A DNA stretch of 64,000 nt. It comes from Streptomyces sp. NBC_01294. Its GTDB lineage: Bacteria; Actinomycetota; Actinomycetes; Streptomycetales; Streptomycetaceae. The notes under the pieces are model-generated. The model was not told the origin of the DNA. It ran no database searches and saw only the letters and a list, made by a program, of their open reading frames with translations. Shown piece by piece: positions 52,361 to 62,186 of the stretch. Position 1 is the first letter of the stretch; the number at the start of each line of letters is the position of its first letter. Made by a program: the position numbers and the translations under genes. The stretch lies in the NCBI RefSeq assembly GCF_035917235.1, contig NZ_CP108423.1, positions 7,097,501-7,161,500 on the forward strand, in the 5' to 3' direction.

Positions 52361-52768
52361 TCACCAGGCCTTGCTCCACCCGGTTGTGCTGGAATACGAG
52401 TCGAGCAGGTCCACCACGAAGACCAGGGTCGAGCCCGCCGGGATCAACGGCGAGGGCGACTGATTGCCGTAGCCGAGACGCGGGGGAACGATGATCTCGC
52501 GCCGACCGCCGACTCTCATCCCCTTCACCCCGCGGTCCCAGCCCTTGATGACCCTGCCGCTGCCCAGGGCGAACTTGAACGGCTCGCCCCGGTCCCAGGA
52601 GGCATCGAACTCCTTCCCGGACTCGAAGGTCACCCCGACATAGTGGACCCTGACCACCATGCCCGGCTTCACCTCGGCCCCGTCCCCGACGACCAGGTCC
52701 CGGATGGTCAGCTCGGTAGGAGCGTCACCCTCCGGAACGTCGACCGTGGGCTTCGTCAGTTCACTCAT
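52361..52768 (-). CDS. FKBP-type peptidyl-prolyl isomerase
   Basis: A 135-residue cytoplasmic FKBP. VHYVGVTFESGKEFDASWDRGEPF, GRVIKGWDRGVKGMRVGGRREIIVPP and LGYGNQ are the complete FK506-binding domain. It catalyses prolyl cis-trans isomerisation in folding. ATG 52768 follows GAGG; an open frame upstream lacks a site. It stands alone. Confidence 0.93.
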   Translation of the reverse strand: MSELTKPTVDVPEGDAPTELTIRDLVVGDGAEVKPGMVVRVHYVGVTFESGKEFDASWDRGEPFKFALGSGRVIKGWDRGVKGMRVGGRREIIVPPRLGYGNQSPSPLIPAGSTLVFVVDLLDSYSSTTGWSKAW

Positions 52769-53119
52769 TGCAGCCTCATCACTCTCCGTCGAAAGCCCCG
52801 CACGGACCAGCCGGACACATGGACACCCCGTGCAGCAGATGGTCACGCTACCGAGAGTGCCGGTCCCCGGAGCACACCGAATCCAGCGGCCACACGTGAT
52901 GATCTTTCACATGGCCGGCGAACAGTTGCTTGCTTGGAAGGAGCAGGCCGGTCCGGAGATGGCCCGGATCTTGGTTGGCGGGGAGCGAGGTCGCCTTGTT
53001 GGTCCATGACCGGGCCCGCACCGATGGTTGTTGGCGGAGGGCCTCGCGCCGCCGCAAGGCGAGCCGTCTCGTTGCGGGTCCGCTGCGGCTGGACGTGGCC
53101 AGTCCCGTTCCGCGCTGCG
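52769..53119. other. Gap of 350 bases without a gene
   Basis: Between the FKBP start and the converging-strand hydrolase end. I see no gene, hairpin or clear promoter; the FKBP promoter presumably lies in its left part. Confidence 0.4.
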
Positions 53120-53992
53120 TTACGAGGCCGGGTCGGTGAACCGGCGGACGAAGGTGAGGGCGGTGTCGGCGACCTCGCGCCAGCCGTGGTCGATGGTCAG
53201 GGAGTGGCCGCGGCCGGGAATCTCGGCGATCTCCGTGACCGCGTGCGCGTTGTGGGCCTGCCTTTTGTAGGAGGCGTTGGCGATGGCCCAGGGGACGGTG
53301 TGGTCCTTCTCCCCGGAGACGATGAGCAGCGGTCCGCGGTCGGCGGAGGTGGTGTCGACCTTGACCTCGGTCCACGGGTTGACGTTCGCCGCGGCCGCCT
53401 GGAAGAGGGGTTCTCCCGGGGCGGGGACGGCGAAGGTGTCGTACAGCTCGCGGGCTTCCTCCTCGCCGACCGAGTTGGCGAAGGAGTAGCGGAACTGCTC
53501 GTACGTCAGGGGGACGGCCCGGTGGTAGTTGGCCGGGTTGCCGAGGACCGCGCTCGCGGCCCGCAGCGAGGACAGGGGCAGCGGCAGCACGCCGCGGAAG
53601 GGCGCCGGATCGATGGCGACGGATGCCCGGGCCAGGCCGCGTCCGGCGGTGATCTGGGTGATCAGGCCGCCGAAGGAATGGCCGATGACCACGGGCTTGC
53701 GGTCGAGTCTGCCGATGAGGCCGCAGAAGTGGTCGGCGACCTGGCCGACGCTCTTGCCGGCGAAGACCTCGGGGTGGGCGTTGGCCTCCTCGACGGTCTC
53801 CGGGTCGTCGGGCCAGCCGGGGGTGACGGGCGCGAAGCCGGCCTCCTCGAAGACGGCGGCCCAGCGGTCCCAGCTGGTGGGCAGCAGCCACAGGCCGTGG
53901 ATGAAGACGACGGGGATGCGGCCGGTGGCGTTGGCCGCCTCGACGCGGGCGAGGTCACGTGCGTAGGACGCAGTGGTTTCGGGGGATGACAA
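53120..53992 (-). CDS. Alpha/beta hydrolase (esterase-like)
   Basis: A 290-residue hydrolase with oxyanion HGLW in VFIHGLWLLP, nucleophile elbow GHSFGG, Asp in SGEKDHTVP and catalytic His in GRGHSLTIDHGW. No signal peptide. It is the last gene of a leftward set of hydrolases. Substrate unknown. Confidence 0.9.
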   Translation of the reverse strand: MSSPETTASYARDLARVEAANATGRIPVVFIHGLWLLPTSWDRWAAVFEEAGFAPVTPGWPDDPETVEEANAHPEVFAGKSVGQVADHFCGLIGRLDRKPVVIGHSFGGLITQITAGRGLARASVAIDPAPFRGVLPLPLSSLRAASAVLGNPANYHRAVPLTYEQFRYSFANSVGEEEARELYDTFAVPAPGEPLFQAAAANVNPWTEVKVDTTSADRGPLLIVSGEKDHTVPWAIANASYKRQAHNAHAVTEIAEIPGRGHSLTIDHGWREVADTALTFVRRFTDPAS

Positions 53993-54019
53993 GGGTGGCT
54001 CCTCAGAGGTGGCGGGGCA

Positions 54020-54865
54020 TCAGGCGGCGATGGTGCGGGCAGCCGATCGGATCAGTGCGACGACGGCGTCGGGCCTGCTGTACATCGGCAGGTGGGAGGA
54101 CGGGACCTCGACCGTCCGGGACCGGGCCCGGGAGGCCTGGAACCGCTGGAGTTCGGGGACGATGCCCCGGTCCCGGGTGGAGATCAGGGTCCACGACGGC
54201 ACGGTGTGCCACGCCGCGCCGCTCACACGGTCGGTGAACGCGGACCCGCTGAGCGGGCGCTGGCCCGCGGCCAGCACCCGGGTGGTGGTGCGCGGAACGT
54301 CCTGGGCGAAGACCTCGTGGTACCGGTCGGGCCGGATGTAGAGGTCGACGCCGGTGGTGCCGGCGGGTCCCGGTACGGGTACGGGGTCGAGGGAGGCTTC
54401 GAGCTGGGAGCCGGGGAACCGTGCGGCGAGCTCGCCGAGGACCTCTCCGGCGTCGGGGACGAAGGCGGAGACGTAGACCAGGGCCTTGACGGTGGGAGCG
54501 GTGGCGGCGGCCTGGGTGATGACCGCCCCGCCGTAGGAGTGGCCGACCAGGACGACGGGTCCGGGGACGGCCGCGAGCCGGGCGGCCACCTGGGCGGCGT
54601 CGTGGGTGAGGCCGCGCAGCGGATTGGCCACGACGACCACCGGGTGACCGTACTGCTGGAGCCGTTCGGTGACGGGGTTCCAGCTGGCGGCGTCGGCGAA
54701 AGCGCCGTGGACCAGGACCACGGTCGGCCTCCCGGCCTGTCCCTGCCCGGCGCCGGGTCCAGCGGCGGATGCCGCGGCCGGAGGCGCCGCGGCGATGGTC
54801 AGCGTTGCCGCGGCGCCGGCGGCGGTCTTCAGGGTGTGGCGTCGGCTCATGGGGCGGCCGGTCAT
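54020..54865 (-). CDS. Secreted alpha/beta hydrolase (Tat signal)
   Basis: A 281-residue hydrolase with twin-Arg leader MSRRHTLKTAAGAAATL, then VVLVHGAFADAASW, nucleophile GHSYGG and a late catalytic region SSHLPMYSRP. It is of the salicylate esterase/EstC-like alpha/beta group. ATG 54865 or the Met five codons later could start it. It and its neighbours form a run of leftward genes with small gaps. Confidence 0.9.
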   Translation of the reverse strand: MTGRPMSRRHTLKTAAGAAATLTIAAAPPAAASAAGPGAGQGQAGRPTVVLVHGAFADAASWNPVTERLQQYGHPVVVVANPLRGLTHDAAQVAARLAAVPGPVVLVGHSYGGAVITQAAATAPTVKALVYVSAFVPDAGEVLGELAARFPGSQLEASLDPVPVPGPAGTTGVDLYIRPDRYHEVFAQDVPRTTTRVLAAGQRPLSGSAFTDRVSGAAWHTVPSWTLISTRDRGIVPELQRFQASRARSRTVEVPSSHLPMYSRPDAVVALIRSAARTIAA

Positions 54866-54921
54866 CGTCGGGGTCCTTCCGGGTGCGGGGGGCGAAGGTG
54901 AGACGTGTTGGGTTGCTGCGG

Positions 54922-55446
54922 TCACGGGGAACTCGGCGGAGCCGGGGGTGCGGGTACGGCCGGGGCGTGCAGCAGGGCGCGTACGGCAAGGCCGCCGGCC
55001 ACCCCGGCCGCCAGCGCGGCAGCGGCCGACCAGCCGGGCCAATGCGGTAGGCCCAGTGAGCGGTCGACGGAGAAGCGGCCGGGACCGGTGACGGCGAGCG
55101 TGGTGGCGATTGCGATGAGGACGAGGGGGTACTCGTAGCCGTCGTGCTGCACCCACAGGCCGTGGGGCCACTTGACGGTGAGGGCGACGGTCATCACGCC
55201 GATCGCCCCGGCGGCGCCGAGCGGAGTGAGGGCTCCGGCGGCCAGGAGCAGGCCGGAGCCGATCTGGCCGGCCCCCGCGGCGAGGGCGGTGAGCGCCCCG
55301 CCGCGGAAGCCGTCGTGCCGGAACTCCTCGGTGCCGCCCGCCAGTCCGCTGCCGCCCAGCAGGAAGCTGACCTTCTGTACTCCGTGCGCGGCGATCAGCA
55401 GGCCCGCGAGGAGGCGGAGGAGCAGCAGTCCGGTGTCGGTGTCCAT
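54922..55446 (-). CDS. DoxX family membrane protein
   Basis: A 174-residue protein with four membrane segments, LLLRLLAGLLIAAHGVQKV and the GGTEEFRHDGFRGG loop, followed by GLLLAAGALTPLGAAGAIGVM. DoxX proteins act as quinone-linked or redox membrane components. ATG 55446 chosen over an upstream TTG. It is next to an isochorismatase-like gene on the same strand, likely co-transcribed. Confidence 0.88.
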   Translation of the reverse strand: MDTDTGLLLLRLLAGLLIAAHGVQKVSFLLGGSGLAGGTEEFRHDGFRGGALTALAAGAGQIGSGLLLAAGALTPLGAAGAIGVMTVALTVKWPHGLWVQHDGYEYPLVLIAIATTLAVTGPGRFSVDRSLGLPHWPGWSAAAALAAGVAGGLAVRALLHAPAVPAPPAPPSSP

Positions 55447-55461
55447 GGTCAAGAGGTCCGG

Positions 55462-56136
55462 TCAGCCGGCGGCGTGCGGGTCGATCATGGAGTGGGCGTA
55501 GACGACACCCAGGCCGTACGCGCCGCCGTGCTCCTTGACCACGTCGGTGGTGGCGACGTAGGTCTCGGTGCGTGCCCAGTCGCGCTGGAGTTCCAGGAGC
55601 ACCTGCAGCCAGGTGACGGGCACGGCGCCGGCGGCGGTCATCCGCTGCATGGCGTGCTCGTGGGCTGCCGGGGTGACGCCGGCGGAGGCGTCGGCGACGA
55701 CGTACACCTCGTACCCCTGGTTGAGGGCGGAGAGGGCGGGCAGGACGAGGCAGACCTCGGTCCACAGGCCGCAGAGCACTATCTTGTGGCGGCCGGTGGC
55801 CTTGACCGCCTCGACCAGGGCCTCGTCCTCCCACGCGTTCATGGAGGTCCGGTCGACGATGTCGTGCTTGGGGAAGACCTCGCGCAGCTGCGGCAGGATC
55901 GGTCCGGAGAAGGATTCGGCGGCCACGGTGGACAGCACGACGGGGACGTCGAAGACCCGGGCGGCCTTGGCCAGGCCCACGGTGGCGTTGATGACGGCGA
56001 CGCGGTCGGTGCTGGCGGCGCCGAAGAACATCTGCGGCTGGTGGTCGACGAACAGCATCATCGCGTTGTCGGGGGTGAGCAGATCGCGGCTGGGCGCGGC
56101 GGTGACGGTGTCGAGGTCGAAGTTGAAGTCGGACAT
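55462..56136 (-). CDS. Isochorismatase-family hydrolase (YcaC-like)
   Basis: A 224-residue cysteine hydrolase. MMLFVDHQPQMFF with the Asp, a Lys region and the Cys nucleophile in VLCGLWTEVCLVLPALSAL. YcaC-like enzymes act on small amides; the natural substrate is unclear. GAGGAG-like sequence precedes ATG 56136. It overlaps no neighbour but is 15 bases from DoxX. Confidence 0.9.
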   Translation of the reverse strand: MSDFNFDLDTVTAAPSRDLLTPDNAMMLFVDHQPQMFFGAASTDRVAVINATVGLAKAARVFDVPVVLSTVAAESFSGPILPQLREVFPKHDIVDRTSMNAWEDEALVEAVKATGRHKIVLCGLWTEVCLVLPALSALNQGYEVYVVADASAGVTPAAHEHAMQRMTAAGAVPVTWLQVLLELQRDWARTETYVATTDVVKEHGGAYGLGVVYAHSMIDPHAAG

Positions 56137-56215
56137 GAGGAGTTCCTCTCAAGGTGAACGGTGTGGGAAGGGGACGGGGAAGGGACCGGGTGTGTGGGCG
56201 GGGTAGGCGGGCGGG

Positions 56216-58129
56216 TCAGAGGACGAAGCACGGATCGAAGAGGGCGGGCGGCGACTCCTCGGGGACGAAGCCGCGCGCGACCCTCCATTGCCGGTGCTGC
56301 TCGGAGGCGGTGACCGCCTCAGCCAGCAGATCGGCCTGGCGGGCGCCGGCCACCGAGGGCGGCGGCGAGGCCTGGTAGCCGCCGAAGTGCGCGACGGGAC
56401 TCCACGCCGGGCTGACCGGCGGGACGGCCTCGTCGAGGTCCTCGTACTCACCGGCGGCGTACACGATCCGGCCGCCGACCACGGTCAGCAGGGACTCGAT
56501 GTGCGGGATGTCATCGGCCGCCACGGCGAAGTAGTCGTGCGACAGGACGGCGAAATCCGCGAACCGCCCTTCGCAGAGGGTGCCCTTGTCTTCGTCCTCC
56601 CCGGTGAGCCGCGCCCCGCCGAGGGTGTACAGCTCCAGGGCCTGCTCGCGGGAGAGCAGTTGGTCGGCCGGCCGCAGGGCCGCGCCGCCGACGGTCCGGC
56701 CGGTGACCAGCCAGTACAGGGCCACCCACGGGTTGTACGAGGAGACGCGCGTGGCGTCGGTGCCCGCTGCGACGGGCAGACCGTGTCGCAGCATGTCGGT
56801 GACGGGTGGGGCGAGCGCGGCGGCCTCGGCCCCGTAGCGCTGTGCGAACGCCGTGCCCTGGAACGACATCCGGTTCTGCACGCTGATCCCGCCGCCCAGT
56901 GCCGCGATCCGCTCCAGGTTCCGGGAGGATACGGTCTCGGCGTGGTCGAACAACCAGCTGTTGCCGTCGGGGAACAGTCCGTCAGCAGCCAGTTTCTCGA
57001 AGACGGCGAGGTCTCGGCCGATGGTCTCGTCGTACGTCGCGTGCAGCCGGAAGCCCCAGCCGTTCTCCATCAGCAGCCGGACCACCTTCTCGAACTCGGC
57101 TTCGTAGGAGCCGAGTTCCGGGCGCGGCTCGGAGAAGTTCTCGAAGTCGGCGGCAGCCCAGGTGAGGTTCTCGCCGGCGCCGTTCAGCCGCAGCCATGAG
57201 TCGCCGTCGCCCGGCCGGACGGTCGCGGTCCAGCGTTCGAGGTCGGCCAGCTCCTGGCCGGCGGTCTGCGGGAACAGGTGGTAGCCGATGCGTACGCTGA
57301 GCTCGCCCGCGCGGGCCAGTTCGGTGACGGTGGCGTAGTTCTCGGGGAAGCTCTGGAATCCGCCGGCCGCGTCCACGGCCGAGGTCAGGCCGAACCGGTT
57401 CAGCTCGCGCAGGAAGTGCCGGGTGGAGACCATCTTGTCGGCTGCGTCGAGCGCGGGGGCCCTCGCGAGGGTGGAGTAGAGGATCAGCGCGCTCGGGGCG
57501 GCCAGCAGCAGGCCGTTGGGGTCGCCGTTCCGGTCCCGGACGATCTGCCCGCCCCTCGGGTCCGGGGTGTCGCGGGTGAATCCGGCGGCGCGCACGGCGG
57601 CCCGGTTGAGGATCGCCGACTGGTACAGGTGCAGGACGAACACCGGGGTGTCGGGTGCGGCGGCGGTGAGTTCGGCCGCGGTGGGCATCCGGCGTTCGGC
57701 GAACTGCTCGGCGGTCCAGCCGCCGACCACCCGGATCCACTGGCCCTTGGGGGTGCGGCCGGCCTGCTCGCGCAGCATGGCCAGGGCTTGCCGAAGGGAG
57801 GGGACGCCGTCCCAGCGCAGTTCCAGTACGTAGTTCAGGCCGCCCCGGATGACGTGCAGGTGGGAGTCGTTGAGCCCTGGGACCACCCGCCGGCCGAGGG
57901 CGTCCACCACCTGGGTGGCCGGTCCCACCAGGCGGGCGACGTCAGCGTCGTCGCCCAGGGCCGTGATCCGGCCATCACGCACGGCGATCGCCGTCGCGGC
58001 CGGCCGGGAGGGGTCCTGTGTATGGATGCGTGCATTGCGCAGGACGAGGTCGGCGGCCTGGCCGTCCCCCGGACGCTCGGCCGGTCCGGACACGGCGGTG
58101 ATGCCGCCGACGGGCATGCTGCTGCTCAC
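56216..58129 (-). CDS. Amidohydrolase of the YtcJ type
   Basis: A 637-residue metal-dependent amidohydrolase with DSHLH near residue 88 (NDSHLH), a later FDHAET, and GTDATR near the C-terminus, as in the YtcJ/exoenzyme regulatory AepA group. It begins after a short hydrophilic stretch with LVLRNARIHTQDP. Enzymes of this group deacylate or hydrolyse N-formyl-type substrates, so the precise reaction is open. Confidence 0.92.
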   Translation of the reverse strand: MSSSMPVGGITAVSGPAERPGDGQAADLVLRNARIHTQDPSRPAATAIAVRDGRITALGDDADVARLVGPATQVVDALGRRVVPGLNDSHLHVIRGGLNYVLELRWDGVPSLRQALAMLREQAGRTPKGQWIRVVGGWTAEQFAERRMPTAAELTAAAPDTPVFVLHLYQSAILNRAAVRAAGFTRDTPDPRGGQIVRDRNGDPNGLLLAAPSALILYSTLARAPALDAADKMVSTRHFLRELNRFGLTSAVDAAGGFQSFPENYATVTELARAGELSVRIGYHLFPQTAGQELADLERWTATVRPGDGDSWLRLNGAGENLTWAAADFENFSEPRPELGSYEAEFEKVVRLLMENGWGFRLHATYDETIGRDLAVFEKLAADGLFPDGNSWLFDHAETVSSRNLERIAALGGGISVQNRMSFQGTAFAQRYGAEAAALAPPVTDMLRHGLPVAAGTDATRVSSYNPWVALYWLVTGRTVGGAALRPADQLLSREQALELYTLGGARLTGEDEDKGTLCEGRFADFAVLSHDYFAVAADDIPHIESLLTVVGGRIVYAAGEYEDLDEAVPPVSPAWSPVAHFGGYQASPPPSVAGARQADLLAEAVTASEQHRQWRVARGFVPEESPPALFDPCFVL

Positions 58130-58172
58130 GGTGCTCGCTTTCGAAAGGGGAAGTGGCAGAAGGGCCAGGGGG

Positions 58173-58901
58173 TCAGAGCGTGCGGCGTACGCCGGCCTGC
58201 CGCTCGAGATTGCGCAACTGGACCGTCAGATCGCCCTCGACGGCGTGATGCGCGGGACCACTGCGGCCGATGGGGAGAACCGGCTCGCCGCGCATGTCCT
58301 CCAGCATCAGGGCGAAGGCCGTGTACAGGGCGACGGCCGCCAGCACGAGCCCGAGGACCCCGGAGACGGTGCCCAGCCAGTCCACGCCGGTGAGGTTGGC
58401 GAGCGCTGCCACGGCGAAGCGGGGGACCGCCGCGCACAGCACCAGCCACAGGGCCCGCTTGGGGGTCGCGACGGATGCCATCAGCACGGCGAAGAGGGCG
58501 AAGACGGCGTTGAGGACGCCCAGCACCCGGGTCCCGCCCGGCGCGTCCACGAACAGGGTCAGGGAGTTCACCAGCCACAAGCCGGAGAAGCAGGCCATGA
58601 GGGTCGCCGCCAGCACGTCACGGGCCCCGAACGCGAAGTAGCTCACCAGCAGTTGCAGGACGAAGGCCGGCAGGATGGCCAGGCCGACGGCGCGGTGCGA
58701 GCCTTCCCCGAAGAGCCCGATCTGGAAGCAGCCGACGATCACCGAGGCGATGGCCACGGAATAGAAGCCCAGCGGCATGGGCGAGGCGATGGGCCGCAGG
58801 TTGATGCGCGTCATCCGGCGCAGGTCGGGCTCCATGTGCCGGCCCCCGCCCGTCGAGCCGAGCCCGGGGGGCACCTCCGGCGCCGGTTCCGGGTCAGTCA
58901 T
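58173..58901 (-). CDS. Six-TM membrane protein, GPR1/FUN34/YaaH-like
   Basis: A 242-residue protein with an N-terminal hydrophilic part, then RPIASPMPLGFYSVAIAS, similar to the NPxPLGL signature of acetate/succinate channels, and about six membrane segments. ATG 58901 overlaps the next gene's stop region by 8 bases, which links it to the esterase. Some key signature residues differ, so substrate and even family are moderately certain. Confidence 0.65.
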   Translation of the reverse strand: MTDPEPAPEVPPGLGSTGGGRHMEPDLRRMTRINLRPIASPMPLGFYSVAIASVIVGCFQIGLFGEGSHRAVGLAILPAFVLQLLVSYFAFGARDVLAATLMACFSGLWLVNSLTLFVDAPGGTRVLGVLNAVFALFAVLMASVATPKRALWLVLCAAVPRFAVAALANLTGVDWLGTVSGVLGLVLAAVALYTAFALMLEDMRGEPVLPIGRSGPAHHAVEGDLTVQLRNLERQAGVRRTL

Positions 58902-59865
58902 CGGCCAGCGCTCGCTCCAGGACGCGGACGGCGTGTTCGATCGCGGACGCCGCCGCGTTTGTCCCACGCAGCGCGTCGAGCATGACGAAGTCGTGGATGA
59001 TGCCTTGGTAGCGCACCGCCGTGACGGGCACGCCCGCGGCTCGCAGCTTGTTCGCGTACGCCTCGCCCTCGTCCCGCAGGACGTCCGCCTCCGCGGTGAT
59101 CACCAGGGCCGGCGGCAGACCGGTCAGCTGCTCGGTGGTGGCGCGCAGCGGGGAGGCGGTGATCTCCGCCCGCTGGGCCTCGTCCGTCGTGTACTGGTCC
59201 CAGAACCACCGCATCCCGTCGCGGCGCAGGAAGTACCCTTCCGCGAACTGGTGGTAGGAGCCGGTGTCGAAGGCGGCGTCGGTGACGGGGTAGAAGAGGG
59301 CCTGCTGGCGCAGGGCGAGTCCGCCGCGTTCCTTGGCCATCAGGGTCAGCGCCGCGGCCATGTTGCCGCCGACCGAGTCGCCGGCCACGGCGATGCGGGC
59401 GGGGTCCAGGCCGTGGCCGGAGCCGTCGGTGACCACCCAGCGGGCCACCGTCCAGTTCTGCTCGATGGCGACGGGGTAGCGGTGTTCGGGCGACAGTCCG
59501 TACTCGGGGAAGACGACGGCGGCCCGGGCGCCGACGGCCAGTTCCCGGACGAGGCGGTCGTGGGTGTGCGCGTTGCCGAACACCCATCCCGCGCCGTGGA
59601 TGTAGAGCACGACGGGCAGGGCGCCGCTCACCCCGGCAGGTCGGACGATCCGGGCCCTGACCTCGCCGGTGGGGCCGCCCGTGACGGTCACCCACTCCTC
59701 GTCCACGTCGGGCTTGGCGATCTCGCCGCCCCACTGCACCGCGTCGACGGCTTTGCGGCCCTCGGCCGGGGGGATCTGGAACAGGAACGGCGGTGTCCCG
59801 GTCGCTTCCGCGAAGTCGGCGGCGGCCGGCTCCAGTACCGGCGTGACAGGGGTGTGGTCGGTCAT
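58894..59865 (-). CDS. HSL-type alpha/beta hydrolase (esterase/lipase)
   Basis: A 323-residue esterase of the hormone-sensitive-lipase group: YIHGAGWVFG oxyanion motif, nucleophile GDSVGGN, Asp in AEADVLRDEGE and His in IIHDFVMLD. Cytoplasmic. It is the first gene of the leftward hydrolase set and faces a divergent AraC gene across 260 bases, so that AraC is its likely activator. Confidence 0.92.
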   Translation of the reverse strand: MTDHTPVTPVLEPAAADFAEATGTPPFLFQIPPAEGRKAVDAVQWGGEIAKPDVDEEWVTVTGGPTGEVRARIVRPAGVSGALPVVLYIHGAGWVFGNAHTHDRLVRELAVGARAAVVFPEYGLSPEHRYPVAIEQNWTVARWVVTDGSGHGLDPARIAVAGDSVGGNMAAALTLMAKERGGLALRQQALFYPVTDAAFDTGSYHQFAEGYFLRRDGMRWFWDQYTTDEAQRAEITASPLRATTEQLTGLPPALVITAEADVLRDEGEAYANKLRAAGVPVTAVRYQGIIHDFVMLDALRGTNAAASAIEHAVRVLERALADD

Positions 59866-60125
59866 GGATCGGACCTCTCGTCGCATCAAGGGGGGTACGC
59901 AGGGGGAGTACGCCCCACGCCGTGTCGAGCTGGGGCGCAGTCCGAAGCTAGACGGCTGGGAGAGTGCACGGTCGCCTGTCCGCGCAAGGGAGTTGACCCT
60001 CGGTGCAGGGCTCCGGCAGAGGGCACTGGAGCACAGGGGTGGGCACGCAGAGGCAAGTGGGCCGGCAGCCTCCCCGGGAGGATGAGCACCACCGGATTCC
60101 GACAACCGTGATGGAGGGGTAGTCC

Positions 60126-61115
60126 GTGCTGCTGCTGGAGCTGGAGGACTTCGCACCGCGCGAGAGGGTGGACGCGTTCCACCACGCGATGACGGACACC
60201 TCCGTGCCGAACGACATCGTTCACGAGGAGCCCGAGACGGGGATGCGTGCCCGGATCGAAGGATGGCGGGTGGGCGGGCTGGACCTCTTCGACGTACGGT
60301 GCTCGGGGTTCGAGGTCCGGCGGACGGCCAGGCACGTGCGCGGGCACCGGGACCGTCCGGTGGTCTCGGTCTCCCTCCAGACCAGGGGCGTCCACCGAGC
60401 CGAACAGGCGGGCGGGAGGTTCACCCTGGGGCCGGACGACATCTGTGTCTTCCACGAGCTCGCGCCGCGCACCTACGGCTGGTCCGGACACGGGGCCTCG
60501 CAGGCCATCACCATGGACATGGAGTATCTCGGAGTGCCGGTCGACACCGTGGTACGGGCCTCCGTACGGCTGCGGGCCAGCCCGTTGCACGACCTGCTCC
60601 TGGGGCACCTGCGGGCACTCTGGCGGGATCCGGGCCTGCTGGAGGCCGACCCCGGAGCCCCCGCCCTCGCGAACGCCACCACCGAACTCGTGCGGGCCCT
60701 GCTGACATCGGCGGCGCACGACGAGCAGGACCGGCACGTCAGAGCGGCCATGGACAGCTCGCTGGTGGCCCGGATCACGGCCTACGCACGCCGCCACCTC
60801 ACCGATCCCGACCTCGGCCCGGAGCGCATCGCCGTGGAGCACGCCATATCCAGGAGGCAGCTCTACGTGGTCCTGGGTCGTGCGGGAATCAGCCTGGAAC
60901 AGTGGCTCATAGGCGAGCGTTTGGAGGCGGCGTGCCGCCTGCTGGCTTCGCCCCGCCACGCGGCCCTGCCCGTATCCGCCGTGGCCACCCGTTGCGGCTT
61001 CACCAGCCCCAGTCACTTCACTCGGCGGTTCCGCTCGGCCTACGGGGTCACCCCGAGCGAGTGGCGGCGCCACCGGCTCCGACCCGCGGTCCCGGTCGCC
61101 CACCACGACACCTGA
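60126..61115 (+). CDS. AraC family transcriptional regulator
   Basis: A 329-residue regulator with an AraC-binding-like N-terminal domain and C-terminal double helix-turn-helix (LGPERIAVEHAISRRQLYVVL, VSAVATRCGFTSPSHFTRRFRSAYGVTPSEWRRHR). GTG 60126 lies after GGAGGGG. It is divergent from the esterase operon and probably activates it. Its gene nearly abuts the next AraC gene, which faces the other way. Confidence 0.93.
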   Translation: MLLLELEDFAPRERVDAFHHAMTDTSVPNDIVHEEPETGMRARIEGWRVGGLDLFDVRCSGFEVRRTARHVRGHRDRPVVSVSLQTRGVHRAEQAGGRFTLGPDDICVFHELAPRTYGWSGHGASQAITMDMEYLGVPVDTVVRASVRLRASPLHDLLLGHLRALWRDPGLLEADPGAPALANATTELVRALLTSAAHDEQDRHVRAAMDSSLVARITAYARRHLTDPDLGPERIAVEHAISRRQLYVVLGRAGISLEQWLIGERLEAACRLLASPRHAALPVSAVATRCGFTSPSHFTRRFRSAYGVTPSEWRRHRLRPAVPVAHHDT

Positions 61116-61131
61116 GCGGGCGGGGCCCGCA

Positions 61132-62094
61132 TCACGGTGCGGTGTGCAGGGCCCGCCAATCGCTCGGGGTGAGGCCGTACGCGTGCTTGAAGGTGCGGCT
61201 GAAGTGGGCGGCGTTCGGAAAGCCCCAGCGCCAGGCGATGGCGGCGATCGGCCGGTGCCGTGCGGCGGGTGCCGCGAGTTCGTCACGACAGCGTTCCAGG
61301 CGCTGTGTCCGGATCCAGTCGCCCAGGCAGATGCCCTTGCGCGACAGGGTGTTGTACAGGCAGCGGCGCGAGATGTGGTGATGGGCCGCGATGCGTGCCG
61401 CGGTCAGGTCGTGGTCGCCCAGGTGGGCGCGGGCGTAGTCCAGAATCCGCAGGTGCAGGGTGTCGTGCAGGGGTTCGGAGGCGCTGCGGTGGTCACCGAG
61501 TCGGGCCGTGATGAGGGCACGCAGCAGTTCGATGCCCGGCCGGCCCGCCCCGTCCATGCTGTACTCGGTGGAGGGAGCGGGACGGGCCTGGTGGCGGGCG
61601 ATACGCCGCAGACAGGTGGCGGTGAGGTCGGCCAGCGGGTCGCTGCGGCTGAAGCGGACCGCGGTGACACGGTCCAGCAGCCCGGCGGGTAGCGCGAGTT
61701 CAGCGCGCGGGATGCGAAAGAAGTGCTGGTGGATGCCGTCCTTGTTGAACAGCGTGTAGGGGCGCGTGGTGTCGTACAGTGCCAGATCGCCGGGCCGCAG
61801 CACGGCCTCTCTCCCGTCCTGGACGACCATGCTGCTCCCGGTGACCTGCAACCCGACGAACAGGCTCGGCTCCATGTCGTCGCGGGCGAGCGAGGGCGTA
61901 CGCCGGATGGTGGTGGCGTTGGCACGGACAGAGCAGACCTGCAGCGGCCCGATCCCGCTGATCGCCCCCACCGTGCGGATCAGCCGTGGGTTCGGCTGAT
62001 GCGTGATCTCCACCCGCACCACGCTGCTCCAGATGGCCTCGCGGATCGCCTCGGCCCGCTCGGCGGGCGCTATGACCGCACTGTCGATCATCAT
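61132..62094 (-). CDS. AraC family transcriptional regulator (second)
   Basis: A 320-residue AraC regulator whose helix-turn-helix region reads LTAARIAAHHHISRRCLYNTLSRKG and IAAIAWRWGFPNAAHFSRTFKHAYGLTPSDWRAL. The N-terminal cupin region differs from the first AraC. The two genes converge, so they are not one operon. Target unknown; the frameshifted toxin-like gene lies just behind its start. Confidence 0.92.
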   Translation of the reverse strand: MMIDSAVIAPAERAEAIREAIWSSVVRVEITHQPNPRLIRTVGAISGIGPLQVCSVRANATTIRRTPSLARDDMEPSLFVGLQVTGSSMVVQDGREAVLRPGDLALYDTTRPYTLFNKDGIHQHFFRIPRAELALPAGLLDRVTAVRFSRSDPLADLTATCLRRIARHQARPAPSTEYSMDGAGRPGIELLRALITARLGDHRSASEPLHDTLHLRILDYARAHLGDHDLTAARIAAHHHISRRCLYNTLSRKGICLGDWIRTQRLERCRDELAAPAARHRPIAAIAWRWGFPNAAHFSRTFKHAYGLTPSDWRALHTAP

Positions 62095-62186
62095 CAGTCG
62101 GATTCCTCTCCACCCTGGCGCCGCTCAGCGGACTGGCCCGGGACGAAGTCAAGCGGGTGACGGTGCCAGTGACAAGGCGCGGCTGT

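Noticed and set aside
52769..53119. Short antisense frames between FKBP and hydrolase
   Set aside because: They lack ribosome sites and conserved features; the stretch is treated as a gap.
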